DNA from: Tidjanibacter sp. | GTDB taxonomy: Bacteria; Bacteroidota; Bacteroidia; Bacteroidales; Rikenellaceae | Reading direction: 5' to 3' | Length of the DNA stretch: 64,000 bases | Assembly: GCA_017466345.1 (NCBI GenBank) | Contig: JAFTUI010000023.1 | Location: 62,001 to 126,000 of the forward strand | Shown: piece after piece, positions 35,713 through 44,850 of the stretch | Numbering within the stretch: the first letter of the stretch is position 1 | How the letters are laid out: every line of letters begins with the position of its first letter | Position numbers and translations under genes: made by a program | Notes under the pieces: generated by a model | Told to the model about the DNA's origin: nothing | Database searches by the model: none | Seen by the model: the letters and a program-made list of their open reading frames with translations, nothing else

Positions 35713-36747
35713 ATGAAGATACTCATTGACCAATTTGTGCCATACTTGGCAGAGGCTCTTGCCCCCTATGCCGAAGTTGTGAGTGTAGATGGACGCACGC
35801 TAACGCCCGAAAGTGTTGCAGATGCCGATGCGATAGTGGTGCGTACTCGCACACGCTGCAACGAGGCTCTGCTCGGTGGCGCACACGCTCTGAAATTTGT
35901 CGGTACAGCCACCATAGGCTACGACCACATAGACCAACCCTACCTCGCCAGCCGAGGCGTAACATTCACAAGTGCCGCAGGTTGCAACGCCCGAGGAGTG
36001 TTGCAGTGGGTGGCAGCCGCACTTGCCCACCTTGCCCAAAAGCAGGGCTGGAAGCCCGAGAAGAAGACTCTGGGTGTTGTGGGCGTAGGACACGTTGGTA
36101 GTCTTGTAGCGGAGTATGGCAAGGCGTGGGGTTTCAGGGTGCTGTGCAGTGACCCTCCACGCGAGAGGGCTGAGGGCTTGGGCGAGAGTGACGGTTTTGT
36201 GCCACTCGAAAGGCTACTCAAAGAGAGCGACATCGTAACACTCCACACTCCGCTGCTCCGCGAGGGCGAGCACCCAACCTATCATCTTGCCGACAACGAT
36301 TTCCTCGCAAAGATGCACACAGGAGCCACGCTCCTGAACGCCTCGCGTGGCGAGGTTGCCGACACTGAGGCTCTGCTGGCTCACTCCGAGCGACTTACGC
36401 TCTGCTTAGACGTGTGGGAGGGCGAGCCCGACAACATAAACCTCAGGCTCTTGGAGGCCACAGAGATTGCTACGCCCCACATTGCGGGCTACTCCTTGCA
36501 GGGCAAGGCAAACGCCTCGGCGATAGTACTCCGTGCGCTTGCCCACAGACTCGGCATTGGCGAGTTGGAGGAGTGGTACCCCGAGGGTGTCCGCCCCAGC
36601 ACTCCTCAACCTATTGGTTGGGAAGAGATGTGCAGCCGCATAGACGACCACTGCCACCTCTTGGACGAAACAACAAGGATGAAACAACACCCTCACGACT
36701 TGGAAGATAGGCGAAATACCTACCCACTGAGGGAAGAGTTTTTTTAG
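35713..36747 (+). CDS. pdxB: Erythronate-4-phosphate dehydrogenase
   Basis: Second step of DXP-dependent pyridoxal 5'-phosphate synthesis. 344 residues from MKILIDQFVPYLAEAL; the ATG 39 nt upstream precedes the likely transcription start. D-2-hydroxyacid dehydrogenase fold: FVGTATIGYDHID, AGCNARGVLQWVAAAL, LGVVGVGHVGSLVAEYG (NAD-binding), LHTPL, NASRGEVAD, LDVWEGEP and TPHIAGYSLQGKANAS. The ATIGxDHID, AGCNA and HIAGYS segments and the C-terminal domain mark PdxB rather than SerA. Confidence 0.92.
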   Translation: MKILIDQFVPYLAEALAPYAEVVSVDGRTLTPESVADADAIVVRTRTRCNEALLGGAHALKFVGTATIGYDHIDQPYLASRGVTFTSAAGCNARGVLQWVAAALAHLAQKQGWKPEKKTLGVVGVGHVGSLVAEYGKAWGFRVLCSDPPRERAEGLGESDGFVPLERLLKESDIVTLHTPLLREGEHPTYHLADNDFLAKMHTGATLLNASRGEVADTEALLAHSERLTLCLDVWEGEPDNINLRLLEATEIATPHIAGYSLQGKANASAIVLRALAHRLGIGELEEWYPEGVRPSTPQPIGWEEMCSRIDDHCHLLDETTRMKQHPHDLEDRRNTYPLREEFF

Positions 36748-36787
36748 AATTGAGAATTGAGAATTTAGGTGCGCCGTTGGCGCAGAG
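36746..36787. repeat. Intergenic repeat, copy 2
   Basis: GAATTGA units followed by GGTGCGCC-N1-TTGGCGC, the same arrangement as 35511-35560, between the pdxB stop and the recQ start. Confidence 0.75.
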
Positions 36788-36796
36788 TTTTGAATT

Positions 36797-38716
36797 TTGA
36801 ATCCAAAGCCGAACATACTCGAAACACTCCGTAAGTGGTGGGGCTATACAGGGTTCCGCGAGGGACAGCGTGAGGTCATCGAACGTGTCTTGGCGGGCGA
36901 GGACACCCTTGCATTGATGCCTACGGGTGCCGGTAAGTCGCTCCTCTATCAGGTGCCAACAATGGCGCGAGAGGGTATCTGCGTGGTTGTCACTCCGCTT
37001 GTGGCACTGATGAAGGACCAAGTAGACAACCTGCAAAAGCGAGGCATAAAGGCGGTGGCTCTCCATAGCGGTATGACACGCCGCAGTATAGACATCGCAT
37101 TAGACAACTGCGTCTATGGCGATGTGAAATTCCTCTACATAGCTCCCGAAAGGATACACAACGAGATGTTGGTGGCAAGGCTCCGCAAGATGAATGTAAG
37201 CCTCATTGCCATTGACGAGGCACACTGCATCTCGCAGTGGGGCTACGACTTCCGCCCCGCCTACTTGGAGGTGGGCTACCTCAGGCGCATAGTGCCCGAT
37301 GCTCCCATACTCGCTCTTACCGCCTCGGCGACCGATGCTGTGGCACAAGATATTATGCGTCTGCTGCAATTCCGCGATGGCAAGATAGTAAGGAGCAGTT
37401 ATGCACGCCCTAACGTGTCTTTCGTGGTGCGCAGGTGTGACGACAAGAGGGAGCAACTCTGTCGTGTACTCTCCAATGTGGATGGTGCGGCAATTGTCTA
37501 TGTCCGTACAAGGGAGCGCAGTGTGAAGGTCTGCGAATGGCTCACAGAGGAGGGTTTCTCCTCACAATTCTACCACGCGGGCTTGCCTCACGAAGAGCGA
37601 GCCATACGTCAAGATGAGTGGCAGAGGGGCGATAGGCGCATTATGGTCGCCACCAACGCCTTCGGTATGGGCATCGACAAGAGCGATGTGAGGGCGGTTG
37701 TACACTACGATATGTGCTCTTCGCTCGAAGCCTACTACCAAGAGGCTGGTAGGGCAGGTAGGGATGGAAAGCGTAGTTTTGCCGTTATGCTTGTAGATCC
37801 CAACGAAGAGCACTCTACCACACTCAGAGTAGAAAATGACTTCCCACCGCTACCACTCATAAAAAGTATCTACTCTAAAATCTGCACCCAACTGATGATA
37901 GCCTATGGCGAGGGTGCGGGCGTGGGCAGGGAGTTCAACCCCTACGAGTTTGCCCACAAGGAGGGTATTACTATCGATATGCTCCACAACGCCACAAAGA
38001 TCCTCGCCCAAAATGGCTACCTCTCGCTGAGCGATGAGAGGGAGAATTCGGCACGACTGATGTTCTGCGTGGGCAGGGAAGAACTCTACGACTACCGCAT
38101 CCGCAGGGGCGAGATGGAGGGTGTACTACTCGCCATAATGAGGCTCTACGAGGGTGTCTTTACGGAATTCCGCCCCATTGACGTCCAAGAGATTGCCCTT
38201 TATAGCGGCTATGGGGTGGAGAGAGTGAGGGAGGAGCTGAAACACCTCTGGCGACAGCACATCATCCGCTATGTTCCGAGTAGTTATTCGCCCATAGTGA
38301 GTCTGCTTTGCGACAGGGTGCCCGAGGAGGATGTCTACATAGCCCCCGAGAGTTACCTCATAAGAAAGCAGTATGCCATCGAGCGTGCCGAAGCTATTGT
38401 GAACTACGCACTCTTGGAGGATGGTTGCAGGAGCCAATATATACAGGAGTATTTTGGCGAGAGGGACGCTAAGGCGTGCGATGCGTGCGACCTCTGCCTT
38501 GCAAGGCGCAAGCGCCGAAGCAAAGAGCCCGAAGCGCCCTCGGTAACTCCCGAAGAGGTGTTGGCGGTGGTGGCGACTAAGGATGGTATCTCGCCTCGCG
38601 ACCTTGCCAGAGAGTTCTCTGCCGAGCCCGAAAGCATAGCTCGTGCAGTGGAAATTCTCTTCGAGAAGGAGAAAATTTATACCGACAAAGGCGGTATTCT
38701 CAGGATAAAGCGATAA
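36797..38716 (+). CDS. recQ: ATP-dependent DNA helicase RecQ
   Basis: 639 residues, 3'-5' helicase. Helicase core: GFREGQREVIERVLAGEDTL, MPTGAGKSLLYQVP (Walker A, 41-54), TPLVALMKDQVDNL, IDEAHCISQWGYDFRP, ALTASAT, YHAGLPHEER, NAFGMGIDKSDVRAVVHYD and YYQEAGRAGRDG. The zinc-binding region is CDACDLC with an upstream Cys, and a winged helix follows; no clear HRDC domain. Start is a TTG (MNPKPNILETL); no ATG is available before motif I. Confidence 0.93.
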   Translation: MNPKPNILETLRKWWGYTGFREGQREVIERVLAGEDTLALMPTGAGKSLLYQVPTMAREGICVVVTPLVALMKDQVDNLQKRGIKAVALHSGMTRRSIDIALDNCVYGDVKFLYIAPERIHNEMLVARLRKMNVSLIAIDEAHCISQWGYDFRPAYLEVGYLRRIVPDAPILALTASATDAVAQDIMRLLQFRDGKIVRSSYARPNVSFVVRRCDDKREQLCRVLSNVDGAAIVYVRTRERSVKVCEWLTEEGFSSQFYHAGLPHEERAIRQDEWQRGDRRIMVATNAFGMGIDKSDVRAVVHYDMCSSLEAYYQEAGRAGRDGKRSFAVMLVDPNEEHSTTLRVENDFPPLPLIKSIYSKICTQLMIAYGEGAGVGREFNPYEFAHKEGITIDMLHNATKILAQNGYLSLSDERENSARLMFCVGREELYDYRIRRGEMEGVLLAIMRLYEGVFTEFRPIDVQEIALYSGYGVERVREELKHLWRQHIIRYVPSSYSPIVSLLCDRVPEEDVYIAPESYLIRKQYAIERAEAIVNYALLEDGCRSQYIQEYFGERDAKACDACDLCLARRKRRSKEPEAPSVTPEEVLAVVATKDGISPRDLAREFSAEPESIARAVEILFEKEKIYTDKGGILRIKR

Positions 38717-38729
38717 TTTTGCGCCCGAA

Positions 38730-39317
38730 ATGACAAAAGAACTATTCCAACATAGCATCACACCCGAAGAGATTAAGGATTTGCCCGTTGCAACATTTGA
38801 GGGCAAAATCGTCATTGTGGACTCCTCGGAGAAGTTGGCGAGGGCTTGTGAGCACCTATCGACACAGAGCGTCATAGGCTTCGACACCGAAACACGCCCC
38901 TCGTTCAAGGCGGGCGTGACCTACAACGTGTCGCTCATACAACTCTCCACAGCCGATGTCTGCTATCTCATAAGACTCGGCTCGGTAAGGATGGAGCGTT
39001 GCTTGATGCACCTCTTGGAGAGTCGCAAAACGCTGAAAGTGGGCGTGGATGTGGCAGGCGACATTCGTAACCTCAACAAGGTACGCCACTTCCGAGCCGC
39101 AGGATTTGTGGAGTTGCAAAAGGAGGTGGAGGCTTTCGGCATTGAGGATAAGAGCCTCAAAAAGATGGCTGCCATTATTCTTGGCGTGGGTGTGTCGAAG
39201 GCGCAAAGGCTCAGCAATTGGGAGGCACGCGAACTCACCGCAGCACAGATGCGCTACGCCGCTACGGATGCGTGGATATGCTTGGAGATGTACGATAAAC
39301 TGTTAAGGGCAAAATAA
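38730..39317 (+). CDS. 3'-5' exonuclease of the DEDDy (RNase D/WRN) family
   Basis: 195 residues. Exo I VIGFDTETRPSF (DxE), exo II LKVGVDVAGDIRNL, exo III MRYAATDAWICLEMYDKL (YxxxD), all three DEDDy motifs. Single domain without HRDC, like the WRN-exo-type proteins of Bacteroidales. 13 nt after recQ and 9 nt before rlmI; co-transcription with recQ suggests a repair or RNA-processing role. Confidence 0.88.
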   Translation: MTKELFQHSITPEEIKDLPVATFEGKIVIVDSSEKLARACEHLSTQSVIGFDTETRPSFKAGVTYNVSLIQLSTADVCYLIRLGSVRMERCLMHLLESRKTLKVGVDVAGDIRNLNKVRHFRAAGFVELQKEVEAFGIEDKSLKKMAAIILGVGVSKAQRLSNWEARELTAAQMRYAATDAWICLEMYDKLLRAK

Positions 39318-39326
39318 AGTAAGTCA

Positions 39327-40520
39327 ATGAGCAATAACAAAAAGATATATCTGAAAAAAGGCAAAGAGGAGTCGCTCCTGCGCCGCCACCCCTGGGTTTT
39401 TTCGGGTGCCATAGGGCGTGTGAGTGAGCAAATTGAGGAGGGCGAGATTGTCGATGTACTCTCCCACTCCGGCGAGTTCATTGCTCGTGGTCATTCGCAG
39501 GTTGGCTCCATTGCCGTAAGGGTGCTCAGTTTTGAGCAGGAGGAGATAGACCAGCAGTGGTGGAACTCCCGCATCGGCTCGGCACTTGCCGTAAGGCAGA
39601 CACTCGGGCTTACCGACAACCCCCAGACCACCTGCTACCGCCTTGTGCACGGCGAGGGCGACAATCTCCCGGGACTTGTCATCGACATCTATGGCTCTAC
39701 GGCAGTCGTTCAGTGCCACAGTGTGGGTATGTACCTCTCGCTCGATAGTATTGTGGCGGCTCTGAGGGAAAACTACGGCGACTCGCTCGGTGCAATATAT
39801 AACAAGAGTAGCCAGACTATGCCCTACAAGGCAGAGATTGAGGTTGAAGATGGTTACCTCTGGGGTTCGGGCGAGGGCGAAGAGGTCGTCTTGGAGGGCG
39901 GTCACAAGTTCGCCGTCAATTGGGCTAAGGGACAAAAGACGGGCTTCTTCATAGACCAAAGGGCAAACCGAGCACTCGTGGCAAAGTATGCCAAGGGGCG
40001 CAATCTGCTCAATACGTTCTGCTATACGGGTGGCTTTTCGATATATGCTCTTGCGGGTGGTGCAAAGAGTGTTACGAGTGTGGATAGTAGCGGCTTGGCA
40101 GTGGAACTCGTGGAGCGCAACGTGGCTCTCAACTTCCCCAATGGCGCACCCCACCGCAGCGCAGCAATGGACACCTTCGACTTCCTACGCACAACCGAGG
40201 ATGGCGAGTATGACCTAATAATCCTCGACCCACCCGCCTTTGCCAAACACCATAAGGTGCTGGGCAATGCACTGCAAGGCTATAAGAGGCTCAATGCGAG
40301 GGCTATGGAGAAGATTGCCAAGGGTGGCATTCTCTTTACATTTAGTTGCTCGCAGGCTGTCAGCAAGGAGCAGTTCCGCTTGGCGGTATTCTCGGCGGCG
40401 GCTATTGCAGGGCGTAAGGTGCGCATCCTCCACCAACTCACGCAACCCACCGACCACCCAATCAACATCTACCACCCCGAGGGCGAGTACCTCAAAGGCT
40501 TGGTGCTGTATGTAGAATAA
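39327..40520 (+). CDS. rlmI: 23S rRNA (cytosine-C5) methyltransferase, RlmI family
   Basis: 397 residues. N-terminal PUA domain (KKGKEESLLRRHPWVFSGAI), central EEHD-like domain (VNWAKGQKTGFFIDQRANRA), then Rossmann methyltransferase with NLLNTFCYTGGFSIYALAGG (SAM-binding), DLIILDPPAFAK and the catalytic-Cys segment LFTFSCSQAVS. Predicted to methylate 23S rRNA at the C1962 equivalent. Last gene of the pdxB-recQ-exonuclease-rlmI run. Confidence 0.9.
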   Translation: MSNNKKIYLKKGKEESLLRRHPWVFSGAIGRVSEQIEEGEIVDVLSHSGEFIARGHSQVGSIAVRVLSFEQEEIDQQWWNSRIGSALAVRQTLGLTDNPQTTCYRLVHGEGDNLPGLVIDIYGSTAVVQCHSVGMYLSLDSIVAALRENYGDSLGAIYNKSSQTMPYKAEIEVEDGYLWGSGEGEEVVLEGGHKFAVNWAKGQKTGFFIDQRANRALVAKYAKGRNLLNTFCYTGGFSIYALAGGAKSVTSVDSSGLAVELVERNVALNFPNGAPHRSAAMDTFDFLRTTEDGEYDLIILDPPAFAKHHKVLGNALQGYKRLNARAMEKIAKGGILFTFSCSQAVSKEQFRLAVFSAAAIAGRKVRILHQLTQPTDHPINIYHPEGEYLKGLVLYVE

Positions 40521-40559
40521 AAAACTAAGGGACTCCACAGAGAGTTCCTTAGTTTTTTG
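40521..40559 (+). terminator. Terminator of rlmI
   Basis: Stem AACTAAGGGA/TTCCTTAGTT (one mismatch) followed by TTTTTT; A-rich on the other side, so it can work in both directions. Starts at the rlmI stop. Confidence 0.85.
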
Positions 40560-40701
40560 TGGGAATTATGGGAGAACACTGCACGAGATGAGAGAAAACA
40601 AACCCTGCAAACCACACACTACCTTGTGACAGAAAAATTCCCCTTTCCCTACGACAGGGATATTGGGATGTGTGGTAACACACAGCAAATGGAGCCACAA
40701 C

Positions 40702-40733
40702 AAAAAAAGGCTATCCGAGTGGATAGCCTTTTT
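40702..40733. terminator. Bidirectional terminator at the edge of the accessory island
   Basis: AAAAAGGCTATCC, loop GAGT, GGATAGCCTTTTT: a perfect bidirectional hairpin. It separates rlmI from the minus-strand operon ending at 40873. The rest of 40560-40872 shows no gene. Confidence 0.88.
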
Positions 40734-40872
40734 CGTCTTGTGCTCCCTCTGGGGCATCGTTTTATGGGCTCTGTGTGCGTGTAAGGGCGATTTTTACCTT
40801 CTTCTTCACACTTTCTTCAAGCGATTTTCGAACTTAAAATGAGGCTAAAATATTGAGTTTTTCATGTGGCTT

Positions 40873-42090
40873 TTATCTGAACGACTCCAAGTCTCTGCCG
40901 CCTATGCCAACGGGGAGCATATCACAATAGCGGGCATACCATTGTATCTTTGCTGGGGTGATGTCGCTATCGTACTCGCTAATAATACAACCCGTTGTTA
41001 GGTCGTCTGCCAGGGCGAGAATTATCTCCGAGAGTTCGAGCGTCTGCTCCAACTCGCAACCTGCGGAGCAGAAGATGTTGCGTTGTTTGATATGCTCATA
41101 GCCGTAGATAGCACCCATAATGTTGCCCGTAATAGAGCCTGTCGAGTCGCTATCGCCATCGTGATTGACAGCTGCAATTATCGCCATCTCTACACTGTCA
41201 ATATGCCTAACAGCACAGAAGAGCGCAATCGCCCACGCATCGTCTGCCGTCCAACCCTCGCCAAGCATACTAATAGCCTCGGCATCGGGTGTGTCGGAGT
41301 TGGCCAAACGAAGAGCTTTTCTGCTCAACTCTCGCAATGCTTTCTTATATGGTGCATACTTCTCCTCCTTATATATACGCCCAAGAATCCGAATACAACT
41401 CTCAACAATATGGTCAATATCCTCTTTAACCTGGTCGGGAGTAAGGAATAGCACCTTATGGAGTAGTGTTGTGAGCAAAGCGGCAGGCAGGAAGCCGAGA
41501 GGGTGCTTGTGGGTACATTCAGCCACCTGACATCCCGCAGTAGCAAGTTCGGTAAGTGAGTAACCAGAGTGCTGATTGCGCAATTTATATCCAGCATCGA
41601 GTAGTGCCATCGGTGCCACACGCATAATACCTCCGCACCCTTTGCTATTATTCTTTACCTCTTGGTGATTGACGAGGCTTTCGAGTGCATTCAGACAAGT
41701 GATGCCTGGGGCTCGCCTATGTGCCATTTCGGGCAATCGGTATAGCCAAGTGTGGGGATAGTAATCTTTGGGCTTTCGGGTTTGAGTGTAGTACCAATCC
41801 ATATATGCATATTCCACATAGTCTTCTGGCCGACCTCCTATGCCACGCATATAACCACGAGTTAATCCCATCAACATACCGTTGGCGGTAAAGAGGGTCA
41901 TCTGCGTATCATCGCTGATGAGCGCCTTGCGGTTGGAGTCCAACTTAAACTCTCTAATACCACGCTCTCCATAGTGCGAGAGGATTGTTTTGCGGTTTAT
42001 GAACTCCACCTCATAACCCAGAGCATCGCCTGCTGCTCCCGCCATCAGGCAACCTCTAATTTTGTCGTTTAGTGTATTCTCGCTAATCAT
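40873..42090 (-). CDS. ADP-ribosylglycohydrolase family protein
   Basis: 405 residues of the DraG/ARH family, which remove ADP-ribose from proteins or nucleic acids using two Mg ions. Metal-site motifs are both present: ISDDTQMTLFTANGML near residue 58 and VNHDGDSDSTGSITGN near residue 310. N-terminal RGCLMAGAAGDALG is typical. It is the last gene of an operon of at least ten genes starting at 45466. In a setting of conflict genes it could reverse an ADP-ribosylation toxin or host/phage modification, but no ADP-ribosyltransferase is seen in the window. Confidence 0.9.
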   Translation of the reverse strand: MISENTLNDKIRGCLMAGAAGDALGYEVEFINRKTILSHYGERGIREFKLDSNRKALISDDTQMTLFTANGMLMGLTRGYMRGIGGRPEDYVEYAYMDWYYTQTRKPKDYYPHTWLYRLPEMAHRRAPGITCLNALESLVNHQEVKNNSKGCGGIMRVAPMALLDAGYKLRNQHSGYSLTELATAGCQVAECTHKHPLGFLPAALLTTLLHKVLFLTPDQVKEDIDHIVESCIRILGRIYKEEKYAPYKKALRELSRKALRLANSDTPDAEAISMLGEGWTADDAWAIALFCAVRHIDSVEMAIIAAVNHDGDSDSTGSITGNIMGAIYGYEHIKQRNIFCSAGCELEQTLELSEIILALADDLTTGCIISEYDSDITPAKIQWYARYCDMLPVGIGGRDLESFR

Positions 42091-42112
42091 ATTATTTCAA
42101 GTTTGTGTGTTG

Positions 42113-42772
42113 TTATACTAACTCCCAAACAACCTCCACATTCGCGTAGCCATTGAGGTCGGTTGGTGTTATGTCAATAGGTGTTCCATCGCCCATTGGA
42201 GTAGGGCTGCCGATGCAGTCGCCATACAATCTGCCATCGTAGTAGTTGTCGCGAGGAACTCCATAATTGACATTCGACACCTCGCCAAGCCTCTTGCCCA
42301 GAGTTGTTGCCATAACCTCCGCCTTTCTTTGTGCATCCTTAACCGCAGCCTCGATAACCTTTAATCTGGCGGAGTCCGTGTCGCTAACTGCAAAGCCGAA
42401 CTCAATCTCCACGCCTACTATCTCTCTGCCTATTTGGTCGAGTAGAGCGGTCAGTTGTGGGCAACCCATTTCGAGTTCGATTGTAAATCTTTGGTTGATT
42501 TTGTAGCCCTTAACAACCCACTGCCATTCGCCACGATCCATTTTCTTATGCACTCGGTGCATACTCACATCAAAACGAGAGGTCTTGGCAATATCTCTAT
42601 CAAAGCCGTGCTCGGCAAGAATATCTTTGATGTGGCTTGTGTTTTTTGCGCCAGCCTCAAAAGCATCATTGTAGGTGGAGTGGAGCGCATCAATATCCAC
42701 CGTTACTCGTGTTACATCGGGTATAAACTTCAAATCGCCCTGACCTAATACCTTAATTGTTCCCATTGTCAT
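42113..42772 (-). CDS. SIMPL (DUF541) domain protein
   Basis: 219 residues: KVLGQGDLKFIPDVTRVTVD, then DALHSTYNDAFEAG and VEIEFGFAVSDTDSARLKVI, the SIMPL/OMP28-type layout. Most family members carry a signal peptide; none is visible here, so the protein is probably cytoplasmic. Function of the family is unclear. 22 nt upstream of the ADP-ribosylglycohydrolase gene. Confidence 0.8.
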   Translation of the reverse strand: MTMGTIKVLGQGDLKFIPDVTRVTVDIDALHSTYNDAFEAGAKNTSHIKDILAEHGFDRDIAKTSRFDVSMHRVHKKMDRGEWQWVVKGYKINQRFTIELEMGCPQLTALLDQIGREIVGVEIEFGFAVSDTDSARLKVIEAAVKDAQRKAEVMATTLGKRLGEVSNVNYGVPRDNYYDGRLYGDCIGSPTPMGDGTPIDITPTDLNGYANVEVVWELV

Positions 42773-42786
42773 TTTGTTTTAAGATT

Positions 42787-43401
42787 CTACATTTTGTTTG
42801 TCGGATTGAAGATTCTCACACTTCTAATCCACTCTTTGCGAAGATACCAGAATGTCGCCTGGATTGTTTTGTTGCGTCGAGGGTGATCGTCATACCCTTT
42901 ATTGCGATAGTTCATATCAAAGATGCACTCCCAACTCTTCTTGATTTTCTCTTGCAGCTCGGTGGTGTACTGATGAAAGTAGGCTCCATGCTGGATGTTA
43001 TTGGCCTTCTCAAACGCATTAACCTCTTTTTCCAAAGCCCTGTCACCAATATGCCAACCATTTAGGCAGTGCCAACCCCACAAGTGAAAATTGCTCCCCA
43101 ATAGCAGTTCGTCTGGAATGTCGGCTTCGATGAAGACCTCGTGGAGATATTTGCCATCCACTTTGTTGGGTGTAAATTTGGGCTTTCGTGCCTTGTAACT
43201 CCCATACTGCACCCAGCACCACAGCGGGTACTTGATTTGTGGCATTGGCGGCGGACCGAGGCGCAGGTGCATCTGCTCGACCATCCAATCGTAGGCAAAC
43301 CTATACTCGTTGCATAGCCAACTCTCCCTGGTGCAGTAGGCAATGCCATTCTGTTCCAAGTCATCCAAAAAACTTATATCTTGCTGTGTCCAGACAATCA
43401 T
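42787..43401 (-). CDS. DUF3841 domain protein
   Basis: 204 residues. The N-terminus (VWTQQDISFLDDLEQNGIA, FAYDWMVEQMHLRLGPPP, YPLWCWVQYGSYKARKPKF) is the DUF3841 signature; the C-terminal 100 residues (W-rich, ending ATFWYLRKEWIRSVRIF) belong to the same family. No catalytic motif recognisable. Overlaps the phosphatase-like gene upstream by 4 nt, so coupled translation is likely. Confidence 0.8.
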   Translation of the reverse strand: MIVWTQQDISFLDDLEQNGIAYCTRESWLCNEYRFAYDWMVEQMHLRLGPPPMPQIKYPLWCWVQYGSYKARKPKFTPNKVDGKYLHEVFIEADIPDELLLGSNFHLWGWHCLNGWHIGDRALEKEVNAFEKANNIQHGAYFHQYTTELQEKIKKSWECIFDMNYRNKGYDDHPRRNKTIQATFWYLRKEWIRSVRIFNPTNKM

Positions 43402-43874
43402 TGGTTGCTATCTTCTTGTGTTTCGTTTAGTTTTCTAAGTATGTATTCAACTCCGTCTAATGGAGGCAGGTGGCCTGACTTGCAATCGTAAATCAAATGG
43501 TTGTCGTAACCTTTGTAGTGGTCAATGAAGTGTTCTCCGAACTTTGCATAGTGGAACGCCTCGATGACGAGCCTACTGCGGTGTTGTCCAAAATCGCAGT
43601 GAACAATCATTCTCTTGCCTTCTCTGTCGTACTCCAAAAGTGTCATGACAATGCGCACCAAGTTGTCCCACCCAACATCCTCCACCTCCTCGTCAAGAGG
43701 GATGTGTAGATAGGTAATGCCCTTTGACTCGATGATGTCAGCCACTATAGCACTATAATTTTGCGACACATTTACAACCAGAGCAACATCGGATTGAAAA
43801 ATCCAGGGGTTGTTCAAGTCGGCAATTGTCGGAAAACTGCGTGCTGCAATCTTTGAGAACTGATATATCTTCAT
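43398..43874 (-). CDS. Protein-tyrosine-phosphatase-like protein (CX5R)
   Basis: 158 residues. RMIVHCDFGQHRSR contains the HC-x5-R phosphate-binding loop (Cys93, Arg99), and LHIPLDEEVEDVGWD upstream could supply the general acid. This is the cysteine-phosphatase fold of the DSP/PTP type, with an unusual loop (DFGQH instead of xAGxGR). Substrate unknown; it could act on a nucleotide or sugar phosphate. Overlaps both neighbours by 4 nt. Confidence 0.65.
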   Translation of the reverse strand: MKIYQFSKIAARSFPTIADLNNPWIFQSDVALVVNVSQNYSAIVADIIESKGITYLHIPLDEEVEDVGWDNLVRIVMTLLEYDREGKRMIVHCDFGQHRSRLVIEAFHYAKFGEHFIDHYKGYDNHLIYDCKSGHLPPLDGVEYILRKLNETQEDSNQ

Positions 43875-44122
43875 CTTACTTCTTCATTTACGAAATCATA
43901 CCATTGCTTATCCTTGGACCGCCAAAACTCCCTGCCTTCGGGAGTGGCAGACCAGTCGAAGGCGTGGGCGAAGATGAACTCCGCCTCGCCCGCATCCCAC
44001 AAGGCTGCATCAAGGGCCGTGTGGCCGTTATGGAGCAGGAATGCAAGGTCGAACGCATCCTCGCACATCTGCTCCCGCAGGAACGAACGGAACGATTGGT
44101 ATGTGGGCGATGTTAGTCCCAT
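43871..44122 (-). CDS. Unknown 83-residue protein
   Basis: Acidic, Trp- and Phe-rich helical protein (FLREQMCEDAFDLAFLLHNG, FAHAFDWSATPEGREFWRSK). No family recognised. Coupled by a 4-nt overlap to the phosphatase-like gene and by a 10-nt overlap to the zinc-ribbon gene upstream, which supports that it is a real gene. Confidence 0.65.
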   Translation of the reverse strand: MGLTSPTYQSFRSFLREQMCEDAFDLAFLLHNGHTALDAALWDAGEAEFIFAHAFDWSATPEGREFWRSKDKQWYDFVNEEVR

Positions 44123-44319
44123 AGGATTACCTCACTGATTTTGTCGGCAAAGTCGGCATCTTGGGGGTTGTATCGCTTGTTGCAACAAGGACACCAGAAG
44201 GGCGCATAGTCATCAGCAATCTCCCCGCACCCCACGCAGGCGTAAACAAAACCCACGCCCGCCTGGTGCTCGAACTCCGAGCCACAACGCTCGCACTTAA
44301 CTCTATATATCACGCCCAT
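44113..44319 (-). CDS. Small zinc-ribbon protein
   Basis: 68 residues with paired cysteines CERCG (9/12), CVGCG (28/31) and CPCC (43/45/46), so one or two zinc sites. Tail DFADKISEVILWD. Possible nucleic-acid or protein adaptor. Starts 3 nt after the stop of a 26-residue membrane micro-protein, an operon-like spacing. Confidence 0.7.
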   Translation of the reverse strand: MGVIYRVKCERCGSEFEHQAGVGFVYACVGCGEIADDYAPFWCPCCNKRYNPQDADFADKISEVILWD

Positions 44320-44322
44320 AGC

Positions 44323-44403
44323 CTACCAATCTTTATTTCCACCCAATAGGTATCCCAATGCAAGCAGGAAGATACCTATGCAAATAATTATATCGTGTAG
44401 CAT
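44323..44403 (-). CDS. Candidate 26-residue single-pass membrane micro-protein
   Basis: ATG to TAG encodes MLHDIIICIGIFLLALGYLL followed by GGNKDW: one hydrophobic helix with a short polar tail. Three nt separate its stop from the zinc-ribbon ATG and 3 nt separate it from the stop of the gene upstream. Operon position and composition support it; no homologue known to me. Confidence 0.5.
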   Translation of the reverse strand: MLHDIIICIGIFLLALGYLLGGNKDW

Positions 44404-44406
44404 ATC

Positions 44407-44799
44407 TTATTTTTTGTATAACCTCACTGCTGGAACCGTCTTGTAACCATTTTTTGTAGGGTACTGATAGGTGCCCACTTGGCGCACACACTTGCCTTGT
44501 GACACTTTGATTATCTGGTCGTCATAATAGTTTGTGTTCTCATCTGCAAGAAATAGCACTACCATACCATAATAAGTATTGTGCCCACTTTCGGCATTTG
44601 CCAAAGCATTGCCACCATCAACCACTTGGAGTACCTCGTATGATTTGGCAGGCATTACCTCACCAGGCTGCTCAAAAAGAGTCAAACCTTGAATCTGCGA
44701 AGAGTTGTTCTCAACGCCCTTTGCGATAAGCAGCAACACGCCCAAAAGAACTACTGCACCCGAAATGAAACCAGCGAGAAAAATTAGAAATTTTTTCAT
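44407..44799 (-). CDS. Unknown membrane-anchored protein
   Basis: 130 residues. An N-terminal hydrophobic segment (FLIFLAGFISGAVVLLGVLL) without a cleavage site suggests a signal anchor; the rest (YEVLQVVDGGNALANAESG, GTYQYPTKNGYKTVPAV) is a soluble beta-rich domain, probably periplasmic. No family recognised. Part of the 45.5-40.9 kb operon. Confidence 0.7.
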   Translation of the reverse strand: MKKFLIFLAGFISGAVVLLGVLLLIAKGVENNSSQIQGLTLFEQPGEVMPAKSYEVLQVVDGGNALANAESGHNTYYGMVVLFLADENTNYYDDQIIKVSQGKCVRQVGTYQYPTKNGYKTVPAVRLYKK

Positions 44800-44850
44800 A
44801 GTAAGAATAGGTTTTATGAGTTAATAAATAGAAGATTCAATCTGTTGTAG

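Noticed and set aside
35497-35733. 79-codon N-terminal extension of the DHODH-like gene
   Set aside because: It is made of the GAATTGA repeat and low-complexity sequence; the class 2 N-terminus starts at MSFYSRIV.
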